From positions 1,178,001 to 1,242,000 of the forward strand of contig OX044358.1 in assembly GCA_943846665.1 (NCBI GenBank): a DNA stretch of 64,000 nt, read 5' to 3'. Positions within the stretch are counted from its first letter, which is position 1. Each line of letters begins with the position of its first letter. Positions 17,596-26,741 of this stretch are shown in pieces. Both the position numbers and the translations under genes were made by a program. Below the pieces are notes generated by a model. The model was not told where the DNA came from. It saw only the letters and a list, made by a program, of their open reading frames with translations, and ran no database searches. This DNA comes from Arcticimaribacter sp002477625 (GTDB taxonomy: Bacteria; Bacteroidota; Bacteroidia; Flavobacteriales; Flavobacteriaceae).

Positions 17596-18018
17596 TTATT
17601 GTTTCACGTGGAACATTTGAAGACATCGGTCTTCTTGTTCAGCCATTAATATTTTATCTTCTGATTTTTTGTCTGAAAAACCAATTGTATGTAGAAAACC
17701 GTGCGATATTAGCCTAAGGGTCTCTTTTTCAATGCTTTGTGCGTTTTCGACAGCATTAAGGCCACACATGTACTCAGAGACAAATAGCTCCGCATTTATA
17801 ACCTGCTGATTTCCATAGTCAAAGGTCAAAATGTCGGTATGCGTATCGTGATTCAAATATTTTTGGTTCATTTCCAACATTTTGTCCTTACCAATAAAAT
17901 GCACTGCAAATTGTTCAATGCTAACATTGAAATGAACGCATAAATCCTCCAACCATAAAATGAGATGCTGAGGGTCTAAAGCAATGCTGGGAAAATTAAT
18001 AAATTGAATCTTATGCAT
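17596..18018 (-). CDS. ybeY: rRNA maturation endoribonuclease YbeY
   Basis: The 140-residue protein has the family core: ELFVSEYM region and ISHGFLHTIGFSDK. The zinc ligands of the classical H-x3-H-x5-H motif correspond to His106, His110 and Asp116; Asp in place of the last His is, as I recall, usual in Bacteroidota and not a defect. It takes part in 16S rRNA 3' processing and ribosome quality control. The last codons (MFHVKQ) are written by a parS-like site. mnmG follows two bases later. Confidence 0.92.
   Translation of the reverse strand: MHKIQFINFPSIALDPQHLILWLEDLCVHFNVSIEQFAVHFIGKDKMLEMNQKYLNHDTHTDILTFDYGNQQVINAELFVSEYMCGLNAVENAQSIEKETLRLISHGFLHTIGFSDKKSEDKILMAEQEDRCLQMFHVKQ
17600..17615. 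promoter_or_regulatory. parS: parS-like ParB binding site 2
   Basis: TGTTTCACGTGGAACA is the exact reverse complement of the site at 15706-15721. It lies inside the last codons of ybeY, encoding FHVK. Two exact copies of a 16-bp parS-type sequence 1.9 kb apart are very unlikely by chance. Confidence 0.75.
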
Positions 18019-18025
18019 AACTCGG

Positions 18026-18033
18026 CAAATATA
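18026..18033 (-). promoter_or_regulatory. Minus-7 box for ybeY-mnmG
   Basis: CAAATATA on the plus strand reads TATATTTG on the minus strand, a perfect TAnnTTTG box eight bases ahead of the ybeY start. Confidence 0.55.
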
Positions 18034-18070
18034 CAGAATATCAAGTGATGGGAAAATGAAGGAGAGAGAC

Positions 18071-18078
18071 TATATTTG
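18071..18078 (+). promoter_or_regulatory. Minus-7 box for gltX
   Basis: TATATTTG fits the TAnnTTTG box and lies 17 bases ahead of the start. A purine-rich AAGGAG follows at 18089-18094, one of the few Shine-Dalgarno-like sequences in the window. Confidence 0.55.
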
Positions 18079-18095
18079 TAAAAAATAAAAAGGAG

Positions 18096-19580
18096 ATGAT
18101 GGAACGCGTACGTTTTGCACCTAGCCCAACCGGACCACTTCATATTGGAGGAGTACGAACTGCACTATTCAATTATTTATATGCTCGGAAAAATAACGGA
18201 GTCTTTGTGCTGAGAATTGAAGATACCGATCAGAAACGAAAGGTGGAAGCTAGTGAAGAATATATCTTTGAAAGCTTAGACTGGGCAGGAATTAGTCCAG
18301 ATGAAAGTGCGGTTAATCCAGGTGCTTTTGGGCCCTATCGACAAAGTGAGCGCGGGGATATTTATAAAATATACATCGCTAAACTTCTTGAAAAGAAGGG
18401 TGCATACTATGCTTTTGACTCGACGGAACGTTTAGCAGAAGCTAGAACTGAGGCAGAAAAAACTACAGGAGCTTTTAAATACAATTACGCAAATCGGGCA
18501 TCATTTGATAATTCGCTGAACCTTTCGGAAGTAGAAACCCAACAAAGAATATCTAATGGAGAGGCTTATACAATACGTTTACTGGTACAGCCCAATATCG
18601 AAATTCTAAGCAAAGATGAAATTCGAAAAACGGTTCGTGTAAACAGCAATGAGCTAGAAGACAAGGTTTTAGTTAAAGCAGACGGCACACCAACCTATCA
18701 CTTGGCAAACGTAATTGACGACCATTGTATGGAAATCACAACTGTAATTCGAGGCGAGGAATGGCTTCCGTCCCTTCCGATTCACACCCTATTGTATGAT
18801 ATATACGGATGGAAAAAACCAAAATTTGTGCATTTGCCGTTGATCTTAAATCCTTCAGGTAAGGGTAAATTAAGTAAACGAGATGGAGACAAAAACGGCT
18901 ATCCTGTTTTTCCAATTACGTGGAATGGAGAATTTGAGGGCTATAAAGAAAAAGGATTTTTGCCTGCTGCCCATTTAAACTATATCAGTCAATTGGGATG
19001 GAGCTCAAGTGCAGAAGATGAAATCATGTCCTTGGGGGAAATCGTGGATGCATTTGATTTAAAGGAAATTCAAAAAGGCGGTGCGCGCTTCGATTACGAA
19101 AAAGCCAAATGGGTAAATCAACAGCATATTCAGCGGTTGGATGTTGAACAAGCAAAATCACTTATTCTAGACAGATGCCCAGAATTGAAAGAACAGTACG
19201 AAGATGAAGCTGTATTGAAAATCGTGGCGTTAATTCAAGAGCGGATTGAATTGCTAAATGATATTCCTGCTTTATGTTCTGTGTTTTTAGAACAGCCTAA
19301 AACCTATGACGAAAAGGGGATGCAAAAAATCTATAAACTGGATTTGGACACATTGATCAATAGTATCATCCAGCTGATAGACGAGAACAGTCTTGATGAA
19401 TTCAAAGATGCTGTGTTTCGTTTTTGTAAGGATCAGTCCATTGGCATGGGAGCCGTGATGCAGACCTTGCGGATGGCTGCTGTTGGTAATTTATCGGGAC
19501 CTGATATTGTCGAGGTCATTAAGGTTATTGGAAAAAACAGTATATTAGAACGTTTGGAACTTTTAAAAAACCAACGTTAA
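18096..19580 (+). CDS. gltX: Glutamyl-tRNA synthetase
   Basis: The 494-residue class I synthetase has the HIGH motif as PTGPLHIGG (11-19) and the KMSKS loop as KLSKR (258-262). It charges tRNA-Glu and, together with the glnS gene close by, shows that this organism charges tRNA-Gln directly. ATG 18096 or the next codon (ATG 18099) may be the true start. The SPFH gene follows after 15 bases in the same direction. Confidence 0.96.
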   Translation: MMERVRFAPSPTGPLHIGGVRTALFNYLYARKNNGVFVLRIEDTDQKRKVEASEEYIFESLDWAGISPDESAVNPGAFGPYRQSERGDIYKIYIAKLLEKKGAYYAFDSTERLAEARTEAEKTTGAFKYNYANRASFDNSLNLSEVETQQRISNGEAYTIRLLVQPNIEILSKDEIRKTVRVNSNELEDKVLVKADGTPTYHLANVIDDHCMEITTVIRGEEWLPSLPIHTLLYDIYGWKKPKFVHLPLILNPSGKGKLSKRDGDKNGYPVFPITWNGEFEGYKEKGFLPAAHLNYISQLGWSSSAEDEIMSLGEIVDAFDLKEIQKGGARFDYEKAKWVNQQHIQRLDVEQAKSLILDRCPELKEQYEDEAVLKIVALIQERIELLNDIPALCSVFLEQPKTYDEKGMQKIYKLDLDTLINSIIQLIDENSLDEFKDAVFRFCKDQSIGMGAVMQTLRMAAVGNLSGPDIVEVIKVIGKNSILERLELLKNQR

Positions 19581-19595
19581 CCTAAATTTAAGCTT

Positions 19596-20522
19596 ATGAA
19601 TATAACGACTTACATTATTATTTTTGTTGTTCTGGTACTGCTTGCATCGGGACTGTTTATTGTAAAACAACAAACGGCCGCAATCATTGAGCGGTTTGGT
19701 AAATTTGTTGGAATACGCCAACCTGGTTTACACCTAAAAATCCCCTTAGTAGACAAAATTGCAGGGCGCATGAGTCTTAAAATACTTCAATTGGATGTTA
19801 TTGTAGAGACAAAAACTAAGGATGATGTATTTGTAAAACTGAAAGTTTCCGTTCAATACAAGGTAGTAACCACCAGTGTTTATGACGCCTTTTATAAATT
19901 GGATTATCCTCAGGATCAAATTACTTCCTATGTATTTGACGTGATTCGAGCGGAAGTTCCCAAGATGAAATTGGATGATGTTTTTGAAAAGAAGAACGAT
20001 ATTGCAAATGCAGTAAAAGGAGAGCTGAATGAAGCAATGACGAATTATGGTTATGATATCATCAAAGCTCTGGTTACTGATATCGATCCGGATGGGCAAG
20101 TGAAAGAGGCGATGAACCGAATTAATGCTGCAGAACGTGAAAAAGTTGCAGCGCAATATGAGGGAGATGCAGCACGTATTTTAATCGTTGAAAAGGCAAA
20201 AGCGGAAGCAGAAAGTAAACGCCTCCAAGGACAGGGTATTGCAGATCAAAGAAGGGAAATTGCACGCGGACTTGAAGAATCTGTAGACGTATTGAATGGG
20301 GTAGGAATTAACTCCCAAGAAGCTTCTGCATTGATTGTTGTCACGCAGCATTACGATACGCTTCAGTCCATTGGAGAAAACACAAACTCAAACTTAATAC
20401 TCTTACCCAATTCACCTCAAGCAGGAAGTGATATGTTAAACAATATGGTCGCCTCTTTTACGGCGAGTAACCAAATTGGGGAAGCAATGAAAGAACAAAA
20501 TGAGCGGAAAAAGAAAGAGTAG
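19596..20522 (+). CDS. SPFH/Band 7 (stomatin-type) membrane protein
   Basis: The 308-residue protein has one N-terminal membrane helix (about 4-24), then an SPFH domain beginning IVKQQTAAIIERFGKF, and a long charged coiled-coil (about 170-230) rich in Ala, Glu and Lys as in stomatins and QmcA. These proteins form large rings at the membrane and affect membrane organisation and protease access. The partner is unknown; no NfeD gene adjoins. A strong terminator follows. Confidence 0.88.
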   Translation: MNITTYIIIFVVLVLLASGLFIVKQQTAAIIERFGKFVGIRQPGLHLKIPLVDKIAGRMSLKILQLDVIVETKTKDDVFVKLKVSVQYKVVTTSVYDAFYKLDYPQDQITSYVFDVIRAEVPKMKLDDVFEKKNDIANAVKGELNEAMTNYGYDIIKALVTDIDPDGQVKEAMNRINAAEREKVAAQYEGDAARILIVEKAKAEAESKRLQGQGIADQRREIARGLEESVDVLNGVGINSQEASALIVVTQHYDTLQSIGENTNSNLILLPNSPQAGSDMLNNMVASFTASNQIGEAMKEQNERKKKE

Positions 20523-20542
20523 TTTTCTGCTTTAATAAAGCT

Positions 20543-20570
20543 AAAGGCCCAACTGTGTTGGGCCTTTTTT
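20543..20570. terminator. Intrinsic terminator after the SPFH gene
   Basis: AAAGGCCCAAC (20543-20553) pairs perfectly with GTTGGGCCTTT (20557-20567) around a 3-base loop and runs into T residues. It can serve gltX-SPFH and, read from the other side, the convergent glnS gene. Confidence 0.9.
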
Positions 20571-20577
20571 GATGGTA

Positions 20578-22260
20578 CTAGTTAGATCCTTTCTTGGCCC
20601 AAGTGTCGCGTAGACCAACCGTTTTATTGAAAATAAGGTTTTCCGAAGTAGAATCGGTGTCCGTGACAAAATAGCCTAAGCGTTGGAATTGAACATTAGT
20701 CCCGGGCGTAAGATTGACCAATGAGGGTTCAACTTGAGCCGTAATCTGTTTTAAGGAGTCTTCGTTGATGAAGTCAGTAAACTCTTGCTCCTTGTGCTGA
20801 TCTGGGCTTTCGTCATTGAATAAGCGGTCATATAGGTTCACCTGCGCTGCAACAGCAGTTGCAAGATTTACCCAATGAATCGTTCCCTTTACTTTACGTT
20901 GACTGGCCTCTGAGCCTGATCCACTTTTACTGTCGGGATCATAGGTACAGTGAATTTCTGTAATCGTTCCCTCAGCATCTTTAATTACCGATTGACCTTC
21001 TATAATATACCCGTTCTTTAAGCGTACTTCCTTCCCTAGTGTGAGTCTAAAGTATTTGCGGTTCGCTTCTTCTTTGAAGTCATCGCGCTCAATAAATAAA
21101 TTTTTAGAAAAAGGCATTAAACGGGAACCCTTGGAAGGATCTTCTGGGTTGTTTTCAGCTTCTAGCATTTCGGTTGCTCCTTCGGGATAATTGGTAATGA
21201 CCAATTTTACAGGATCTAAAACCGCCATTACTCGAGAGGCTTTTGTATTTAGATCTTCCCGAACACAAAACTCGAGTAGGGAAGCATCAATTATATTTTC
21301 GCGCTTGGAAATTCCTGCTGTTTCTACAAAATTTCGAAGTGACTGTGGCGTATAGCCTCTTCTTCTTAAGCCGGATATGGTAGGCATTCTAGGGTCATCC
21401 CAGCCAGAGACTACATTCATTTCGATAAGCTTGACTAATTTCCGTTTACTCGTCACCGTGTAGGAAAGGTTGAGGCGGGCAAACTCTCGTTGCTTTGGAT
21501 AGTGGTGGTCGAGTGGGGTTAAGTTGCTTAAAAACCACTCGTAAAGATCTCTGTGAGGCTTAAACTCAAGTGTACACAACGAGTGTGATATGCCTTCGAT
21601 ATAATCCGATTCCCCATGAGTCCAATCGTACATAGGATAAATACACCAGGTCGAGCCGGTGCGGTGATGCGCTTTCTTAAGAATTCTATAAATGACTGGA
21701 TCGCGGAGCAACATATTGGGGGAAGCCATATCGATTTTTGCACGTAGAACGAGACTGCCTTCTTCGTGTTTTCCGTCGGCCATTTCTTGGAACAACTTCA
21801 TATTGGTCTCCGAATCTGTATCTCGAAAAGGACTGTTGGTTCCCACCTGTGTCGGGGTTCCTTTTTGAATTGCCATGTCTTCAGAGCTTTGGCTATCTAC
21901 ATAAGCCAAGCCTTTTGAAATTAATTCTTGAGCCCAAGCAAATAACTGATCAAAATAATCCGACGCATAACGCTCTTCTGCCCATTGATAGCCCAACCAT
22001 TGAATGTCGCTTTTGATGGCGTTTACATATTCGACACTTTCTTTGGCAGGGTTGGTATCGTCAAAACGAAGATTGACTGGGGCATTAAAACGTTGCCCTA
22101 AATTAAAATTCAAGGCAATGGCTTTTACATGGCCAATATGCAAATATCCATTCGGTTCGGGAGGGAAGCGGAAGCGGAGTTTGTCTGCAGAAAAGCCTGC
22201 ATCTAAGTCAGCTTCGACAATTTGTTCTATAAAGTGTAAAGATTCAGTATGTTCGGACAT
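20578..22260 (-). CDS. glnS: Glutaminyl-tRNA synthetase
   Basis: The 560-residue class I enzyme has PPEPNGYLHIGH (33-44, HIGH motif) and VTSKRKL in the KMSKS position. The C-terminal half has the two beta-barrel anticodon-binding domains of GlnRS (KGTIHWV region). It charges tRNA-Gln. Full family length. No close neighbours in the same direction. Confidence 0.96.
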   Translation of the reverse strand: MSEHTESLHFIEQIVEADLDAGFSADKLRFRFPPEPNGYLHIGHVKAIALNFNLGQRFNAPVNLRFDDTNPAKESVEYVNAIKSDIQWLGYQWAEERYASDYFDQLFAWAQELISKGLAYVDSQSSEDMAIQKGTPTQVGTNSPFRDTDSETNMKLFQEMADGKHEEGSLVLRAKIDMASPNMLLRDPVIYRILKKAHHRTGSTWCIYPMYDWTHGESDYIEGISHSLCTLEFKPHRDLYEWFLSNLTPLDHHYPKQREFARLNLSYTVTSKRKLVKLIEMNVVSGWDDPRMPTISGLRRRGYTPQSLRNFVETAGISKRENIIDASLLEFCVREDLNTKASRVMAVLDPVKLVITNYPEGATEMLEAENNPEDPSKGSRLMPFSKNLFIERDDFKEEANRKYFRLTLGKEVRLKNGYIIEGQSVIKDAEGTITEIHCTYDPDSKSGSGSEASQRKVKGTIHWVNLATAVAAQVNLYDRLFNDESPDQHKEQEFTDFINEDSLKQITAQVEPSLVNLTPGTNVQFQRLGYFVTDTDSTSENLIFNKTVGLRDTWAKKGSN

Positions 22261-22326
22261 GAAAAAAATTTTAACAAAGATATCGAAAAAGAAAAAGGGA
22301 TGGAACTATTATTAACGCCTCTTTTT

Positions 22327-22334
22327 TATATTTG
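22327..22334 (+). promoter_or_regulatory. Minus-7 box for folB
   Basis: TATATTTG fits the TAnnTTTG box, 14 bases ahead of ATG 22349. Confidence 0.5.
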
Positions 22335-22348
22335 CGCAAAGTCTAGCT

Positions 22349-22714
22349 ATGGGAATTATTCGAATAAAAGATATTGAGCTGTATGCCAATCATGGCTGTA
22401 TGGTCGAAGAAGGTAAAATTGGGAGTGATTATGTTGTAAACGTTAAGTTAAAAACAGACCTAGAAGCCTCTGTTTTGTCTGATAGGCTTGAAGATACTGT
22501 AGACTATGTTGCCGTTTATAATATCGTAAAAGCAGAAATGGGGGTGCGAGCAAAACTGTTAGAGGTCGTTGTACAAAAAATCATTGATCGGGTATTGAAA
22601 GAACATCCGAGCGTGCAGTCGGTTCGGGTTCGGGTTGCTAAAAAAAACCCGCCTATTGGTGGCGAAGTAGAAGAAGTAAGCGTAGAAAGAAAAGGGAAAA
22701 GAAAAAAGGGGTAA
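22349..22714 (+). CDS. folB: Dihydroneopterin aldolase
   Basis: The 121-residue protein is a single T-fold domain of usual FolB length. ELYANHGCMVEEGKIG (10-25) contains the substrate-pocket residues, DTVDYVAVYN carries the conserved Tyr, and KKNPPIGGEVEEVSVE holds the catalytic Lys and substrate-binding Glu region. It cleaves dihydroneopterin in folate synthesis. A very basic tail ends the protein. The tRNA-Cys gene follows 32 bases later and may be in the same transcript. Confidence 0.93.
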   Translation: MGIIRIKDIELYANHGCMVEEGKIGSDYVVNVKLKTDLEASVLSDRLEDTVDYVAVYNIVKAEMGVRAKLLEVVVQKIIDRVLKEHPSVQSVRVRVAKKNPPIGGEVEEVSVERKGKRKKG

Positions 22715-22746
22715 AAAAACATTTTATTTACTACTTTTGCCCCACT

Positions 22747-22817
22747 GGCATCGTGGCCGAGTGGCTAGGCAGAGCTCTGCAAAAGCTTGTACAGCGGTTC
22801 GAATCCGCTCGATGCCT
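22747..22817 (+). tRNA. tRNA-Cys (GCA)
   Basis: The 71-base sequence folds as a cloverleaf: acceptor GGCATCG/CGATGCC, three-pair D stem GCC/GGC, anticodon stem GAGCT/AGCTT with loop CTGCAAA (anticodon GCA), T arm with GGTTCGAATCC, discriminator T73 as expected for tRNA-Cys. CCA is not encoded. Confidence 0.97.
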
Positions 22818-22823
22818 CAACAA

Positions 22824-22851
22824 AAAAACCCGTGAAAATCACGGGTTTTTT
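22824..22851. terminator. Terminator after tRNA-Cys
   Basis: AAAAACCCGTGA (22824-22835) pairs with TCACGGGTTTTT (22839-22850) around a 3-base loop, followed by T. It is bidirectional and also suits the convergent DUF2807 gene. Confidence 0.9.
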
Positions 22852-22873
22852 ATTTATAAAGTCTGTTGCGTAA

Positions 22874-23599
22874 TTAATTCATCTCCGTGATCGTTCCACC
22901 GATACGTTTGCGTTTAATTAGTTTTGTAGGTCTACCGTGGATACGAACTGTTCCGCCAACATTTACTGTAGCTTCTAATAAATCCGAAGCGTGAATATAA
23001 GCAACACCGCCAGCTGTAACTTTTACAGTAGTTTGTTCCGTAATGAGGTTTTCCGATTCACAAATGCCGCCACCTAATATTTTAAGCTCGTGGTTTACGG
23101 AAACCCCTCTCAAGGAAAGTGTTGATCCAGAGTTGACGCTGGAGCTTATTTTTTCTGACTCTATATGCAAATCAATAGCAGAACCCTCTCGTGCTTTTAA
23201 TTCAATTTTTGTGGCCTGGAGTACTGCTTGCGATTCAATAATTGATCCTTGATAGGTGTGAATAAGATCCAAGGGTGTTGAAAAATAAACTTCTATATAA
23301 GTGTTCTTTGGGTTAAAAATTTGATCTATCGAATGCTTAATTCGCAATACATCCTTATTAAGTGTTACAACTACAGTCTCAAAGTTTTCTCCGGACAACA
23401 CCATTTTATTTTCATTTGAAGGAATCAATTTTACTTGAATCCCTGTAAATAATTTAATCCCTGTAAATGGGCCCAAAGTAATCGTTTTGGTGCGTTCGGG
23501 TCGCTTAGTCTCTTGAGCGGGAATCGAATCTTGAACAACCTCTTGGGCAGAAATCATTGGAAGTGTTAGGAGTAAGAAGAACGTGAAGAGCGCTTTCAT
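22874..23599 (-). CDS. Secreted DUF2807 (GIN domain) protein
   Basis: The 241-residue protein has a signal peptide (1-18, ending MISAQ). The rest is a DUF2807/GIN beta-helical domain, marked by TITLGPFTGIKLFTGIQVKL and by alternating short beta repeats (IESQAVLQATKIELKAREGSAI and following). This family is common in Bacteroidota and is described as a putative adhesin head; true function is unknown. Located in the periplasm or on the cell surface. Sits 45 bases upstream of, and reads away from, nothing else; rnr ends just upstream of its start on the same strand. Confidence 0.82.
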   Translation of the reverse strand: MKALFTFFLLLTLPMISAQEVVQDSIPAQETKRPERTKTITLGPFTGIKLFTGIQVKLIPSNENKMVLSGENFETVVVTLNKDVLRIKHSIDQIFNPKNTYIEVYFSTPLDLIHTYQGSIIESQAVLQATKIELKAREGSAIDLHIESEKISSSVNSGSTLSLRGVSVNHELKILGGGICESENLITEQTTVKVTAGGVAYIHASDLLEATVNVGGTVRIHGRPTKLIKRKRIGGTITEMN

Positions 23600-23643
23600 A
23601 TGTATGTTTTTATCTTGTATAAATTTAGTAATTCTAAATGATA

Positions 23644-25809
23644 TTATTTTTCTTCTAGTTTAAAATCTAAATGTCTTTTAATTAAATCTGCCTTCAGAAC
23701 GCTCACATTTATTGAATCTCCTAATTGATAGCGTTTTTTTGTACGCTCGCCAACCAATGCATGAGCTTTATCGTCAAAATTAAAATAATCTCCTGTAATG
23801 TCTTTGATTCGTATCATCCCTTCGCATTTATTCTCAACTAATTCTACATAAATACCTCGATCAGTAACCCCGGAAATTACGCCTTCAAAAGTTTTTCCAA
23901 CCTTATCTTCCATAAATTTAATCTGCATGAATTTGATGGAATCTCGTTCTGCTTTGGTAGCTATTAATTCACGCTGAGACGAATGTACACAAGCGGCTTG
24001 AATTGTATCGGGATCTTTTACTTTTTGTTTGGCTAAATGTTGCTCTAATAAGCGGTGCACCATCACATCAGGATATCTACGAATAGGGGATGTAAAATGC
24101 GAATAAAAGTTAAAGGCCAATCCGTAATGACCAATATTATCAATATTATATTCGGCCTTACTCATACAACGTATAGTAAGAGTATCTATTAGATTCTGTT
24201 CTTGTTTTCCTTGAATATCTGATAATAAAACATTCAGTGACTTACTAACATCCTTAGTTTTTAAATCCAATTTATATCCAAAATTAGAAACCACCATTTG
24301 AAGGTTATTCAATTTGTCTGCATAGGGTTCATCGTGAATTCGATATACAAAAGGTAAGGGTGTTTTGCGATTTCCTGCAAATGAAGCAACCTGCTTATTC
24401 GCTAATAACATAAATTCTTCTACAAGTTTATTCGCGTCTTTAGATGTTTTAAAATAAACACTTTCTGGGGTGTCATCGTCTTTTAAAATAAAATTTACCT
24501 CTACACGATCAAAAGATAATGCGCCATTTCGCATCCGTTGCATTCGCAATTTCTTAGCCAGATTATCGAGGGTTAGTACCGCATTTAAAAGATCGTCACC
24601 CACGGTATATGCAGCGCCCGTCAGTGAAATAGTTTCAGAAACACGTGGTTTCTGTGTTTCTATTAACTCTTGAGCTTCTTCGTATGCAAAACGGTGATCG
24701 GAATAAATGACTGTTTTTCCAAACCATTCTTCTAAAACATCTCCTTTGGAATTCATTGTAAATACTGCAGAAAAAGTATATTTCTCTTCATGGGGGCGTA
24801 AACTACATACCCCATTAGAAAGTACTTCAGGTAACATTGGAACAACACGATCAACTAAATAAACTGAGGTTGCTCGGTCATATGCTTCTTGATCTAAAAC
24901 ACTATGCGGTTCAACATAATGAGAAACATCTGCAATATGAATTCCTATTTCAAAGCGATCATTACCTAGTACTTTAAATGATAAAGCATCATCAAAATCT
25001 TTAGCGGTTTTTGGATCTATAGTAAACGTAAGTGTGTCTCTAAAATCTCTTCTTTTTTTAACTTCTTCTGGGCTGATGGATTGATCTATTGCATTGGCTG
25101 CAGCTTCAACTTCATCTGGGAAATGCAAAGGCAACCCATAATCCGATAAAATCGCATGCATTTCTGTATTGGTATCCCCAGGAGGACCAAAAGATTCGAT
25201 TAAGGTTCCGTAGGGAGATTCTACTCGTTTTGGCCAATCGGTGTATTCTACTAAAACCTTGTCACCATTGGTATAACCGTCTAATTGCTTTTTATCAATA
25301 AAAAAATCAGTATACATTCTAGGCCCTCGTGTCAAAACAAAAGCATAGTTTTTTTCTATCTGTAACACCCCTACAAATTGGGTTTTATTTCTTTCAAGGA
25401 TACTTACAATTTCACCTTCGAAAGCACCTGATTTTTGCTTGCGTTTATACACATAAACTTCAACTAAATCTCCTTGGAAAGCTCTATTGATATTGTTTTT
25501 AGGAATCATGATATCATGTTCCAAATCTTCACAAATAACAAACCCTCTCCCTGTAGACGTTACGTCTAAAGTTCCTTGATAATAATCCTTACTTGCTTTT
25601 ACTAATGTATATTTTCCTTTGGAGGGACTAGAGAGTATTTTTTCTGTTGTCAAACGATTTAAAATTTTTATAATTTCATCACGTGTTTTCGTGTCTTTAA
25701 TATCAAATGCTCCTGAAACTTCTTTGTAATTGTACTGTTTTCCTGTATTGTCGCGAAAATATTGCGTTACTCTTCGTTCTAAAGAGTTATTCTTCTTCTT
25801 TTTAAACAT
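23644..25809 (-). CDS. rnr: Ribonuclease R
   Basis: The 721-residue exoribonuclease has an N-terminal winged-helix/cold-shock part, the RNB catalytic domain with TIDPKTAKDFDDALSF (catalytic aspartates) and HYGLAFNFYSHFTSPIRRYPD, and a C-terminal S1 domain (GVISGVTDRGIYVEL). It degrades structured RNA 3' to 5'. The length is normal for Bacteroidota RNase R. The 500-base AT-rich gap upstream should hold its promoter. Confidence 0.95.
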   Translation of the reverse strand: MFKKKKNNSLERRVTQYFRDNTGKQYNYKEVSGAFDIKDTKTRDEIIKILNRLTTEKILSSPSKGKYTLVKASKDYYQGTLDVTSTGRGFVICEDLEHDIMIPKNNINRAFQGDLVEVYVYKRKQKSGAFEGEIVSILERNKTQFVGVLQIEKNYAFVLTRGPRMYTDFFIDKKQLDGYTNGDKVLVEYTDWPKRVESPYGTLIESFGPPGDTNTEMHAILSDYGLPLHFPDEVEAAANAIDQSISPEEVKKRRDFRDTLTFTIDPKTAKDFDDALSFKVLGNDRFEIGIHIADVSHYVEPHSVLDQEAYDRATSVYLVDRVVPMLPEVLSNGVCSLRPHEEKYTFSAVFTMNSKGDVLEEWFGKTVIYSDHRFAYEEAQELIETQKPRVSETISLTGAAYTVGDDLLNAVLTLDNLAKKLRMQRMRNGALSFDRVEVNFILKDDDTPESVYFKTSKDANKLVEEFMLLANKQVASFAGNRKTPLPFVYRIHDEPYADKLNNLQMVVSNFGYKLDLKTKDVSKSLNVLLSDIQGKQEQNLIDTLTIRCMSKAEYNIDNIGHYGLAFNFYSHFTSPIRRYPDVMVHRLLEQHLAKQKVKDPDTIQAACVHSSQRELIATKAERDSIKFMQIKFMEDKVGKTFEGVISGVTDRGIYVELVENKCEGMIRIKDITGDYFNFDDKAHALVGERTKKRYQLGDSINVSVLKADLIKRHLDFKLEEK

Positions 25810-26309
25810 AGAAACAAAATTACTCTATTAAATTTGAACTCTAGTTTTTATTATGAACAGACTTAACAATATTAATAATTTGTTTTTATTTAATTTTAAA
25901 AAAAACGATGTCTATTATAGCGTGTTAATAGCGGTATTTTTTTCTTTATAATTTTTAGGAATAAACCAACACAAGAGGTTATCAACATTTAATAAGTAGT
26001 GTTTTTAAATTTAAAAGCCTTACAGAAAGAAAATTAAGAAGGAAATAAACAACGGTTCATATCTAATAATGATGATAAGTAAAAACAGATATAGTGTTTT
26101 CTAGTGTTAACAAACCCACCATGTTTTGAACAATAAATTGCATAAATTTTACAAAGTTTATTTTGAAAAAAGAAAAAATTCAACAACAGTAAAGAGTAAA
26201 TAAATAATGGGAATTTACTATTAGAACTTATTAACAAAGTATCCAATTTGTGGTAGCTGTTTATAAACAAGAAGGAGGGGTTTGTTTACATTTATAAAAA
26301 ATTAAAAAT
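25810..26309. other. AT-rich divergent intergenic region
   Basis: This 500-base stretch separates divergent rnr and rpiB. It is much more AT-rich than the flanking genes and has several 9-mers resembling DnaA boxes: TTATCAACA (25979-25987, one change from TTATCCACA), TTATTAACA (26228-26236) and TTATAAACA (26261-26269). A 78-codon frame at 26034-26270 looks random. I cannot decide between a long promoter region and an origin-like element. Confidence 0.4.
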
Positions 26310-26741
26310 ATGCAGTTTTCAATTGGTAATGACCACGCAGGAGTAGACTATAAAGAAGCAATAGTTTTTTACCTTATTAGTAAGGGACATGAGGTATTGA
26401 ATCATGGTACAGATAGTGAGGATAGTGTTGATTATCCTGACTTTATTCATCCGGTTGCTCAGGACGTATCTTCAAAAAAAGCAAGCTTAGGTATCATCAT
26501 ATGCGGTAGTGGTAACGGTGCGTCTATGACTGCAAATAAATATCAAGACATTCGTTCAGCGCTTTGTTGGACTAAAGAGATTGTAGCTTTGGCTCGTCAG
26601 CATAATAATGCGAATATTTTAAGCCTTCCGGCTCGTTTTATCTCAATTCCTCAGGCAATTGCAATGGTTGAGGTTTATATCAATACTGATTTTGAAGGAG
26701 GAAGGCATCAAAATAGAATTGATAAAATTCCTTGTAGCTAA
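26310..26741 (+). CDS. rpiB: Ribose 5-phosphate isomerase B
   Basis: The 143-residue protein begins with IGNDHAGVDYK (5-15) and has the catalytic Cys65 in CGSGNGASMTANK (65-77), then ARQHNNANILSLPARF with the phosphate-binding residues. It interconverts ribose 5-phosphate and ribulose 5-phosphate in the pentose phosphate pathway, downstream of the Gnd activity encoded at 38.6 kb. Its stop overlaps the next gene's start by one base (TAATG). Confidence 0.94.
   Translation: MQFSIGNDHAGVDYKEAIVFYLISKGHEVLNHGTDSEDSVDYPDFIHPVAQDVSSKKASLGIIICGSGNGASMTANKYQDIRSALCWTKEIVALARQHNNANILSLPARFISIPQAIAMVEVYINTDFEGGRHQNRIDKIPCS

Noticed and set aside
24636..24654. CAGAAACACGTGGTTTCTG dyad inside rnr resembling a parS site
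   Set aside because: It is an imperfect dyad, differs from parS outside CACGTG, and is explained by coding sequence.
26034..26270. 78-codon minus-strand frame
   Set aside because: Composition of AT-rich noncoding DNA and no family resemblance.
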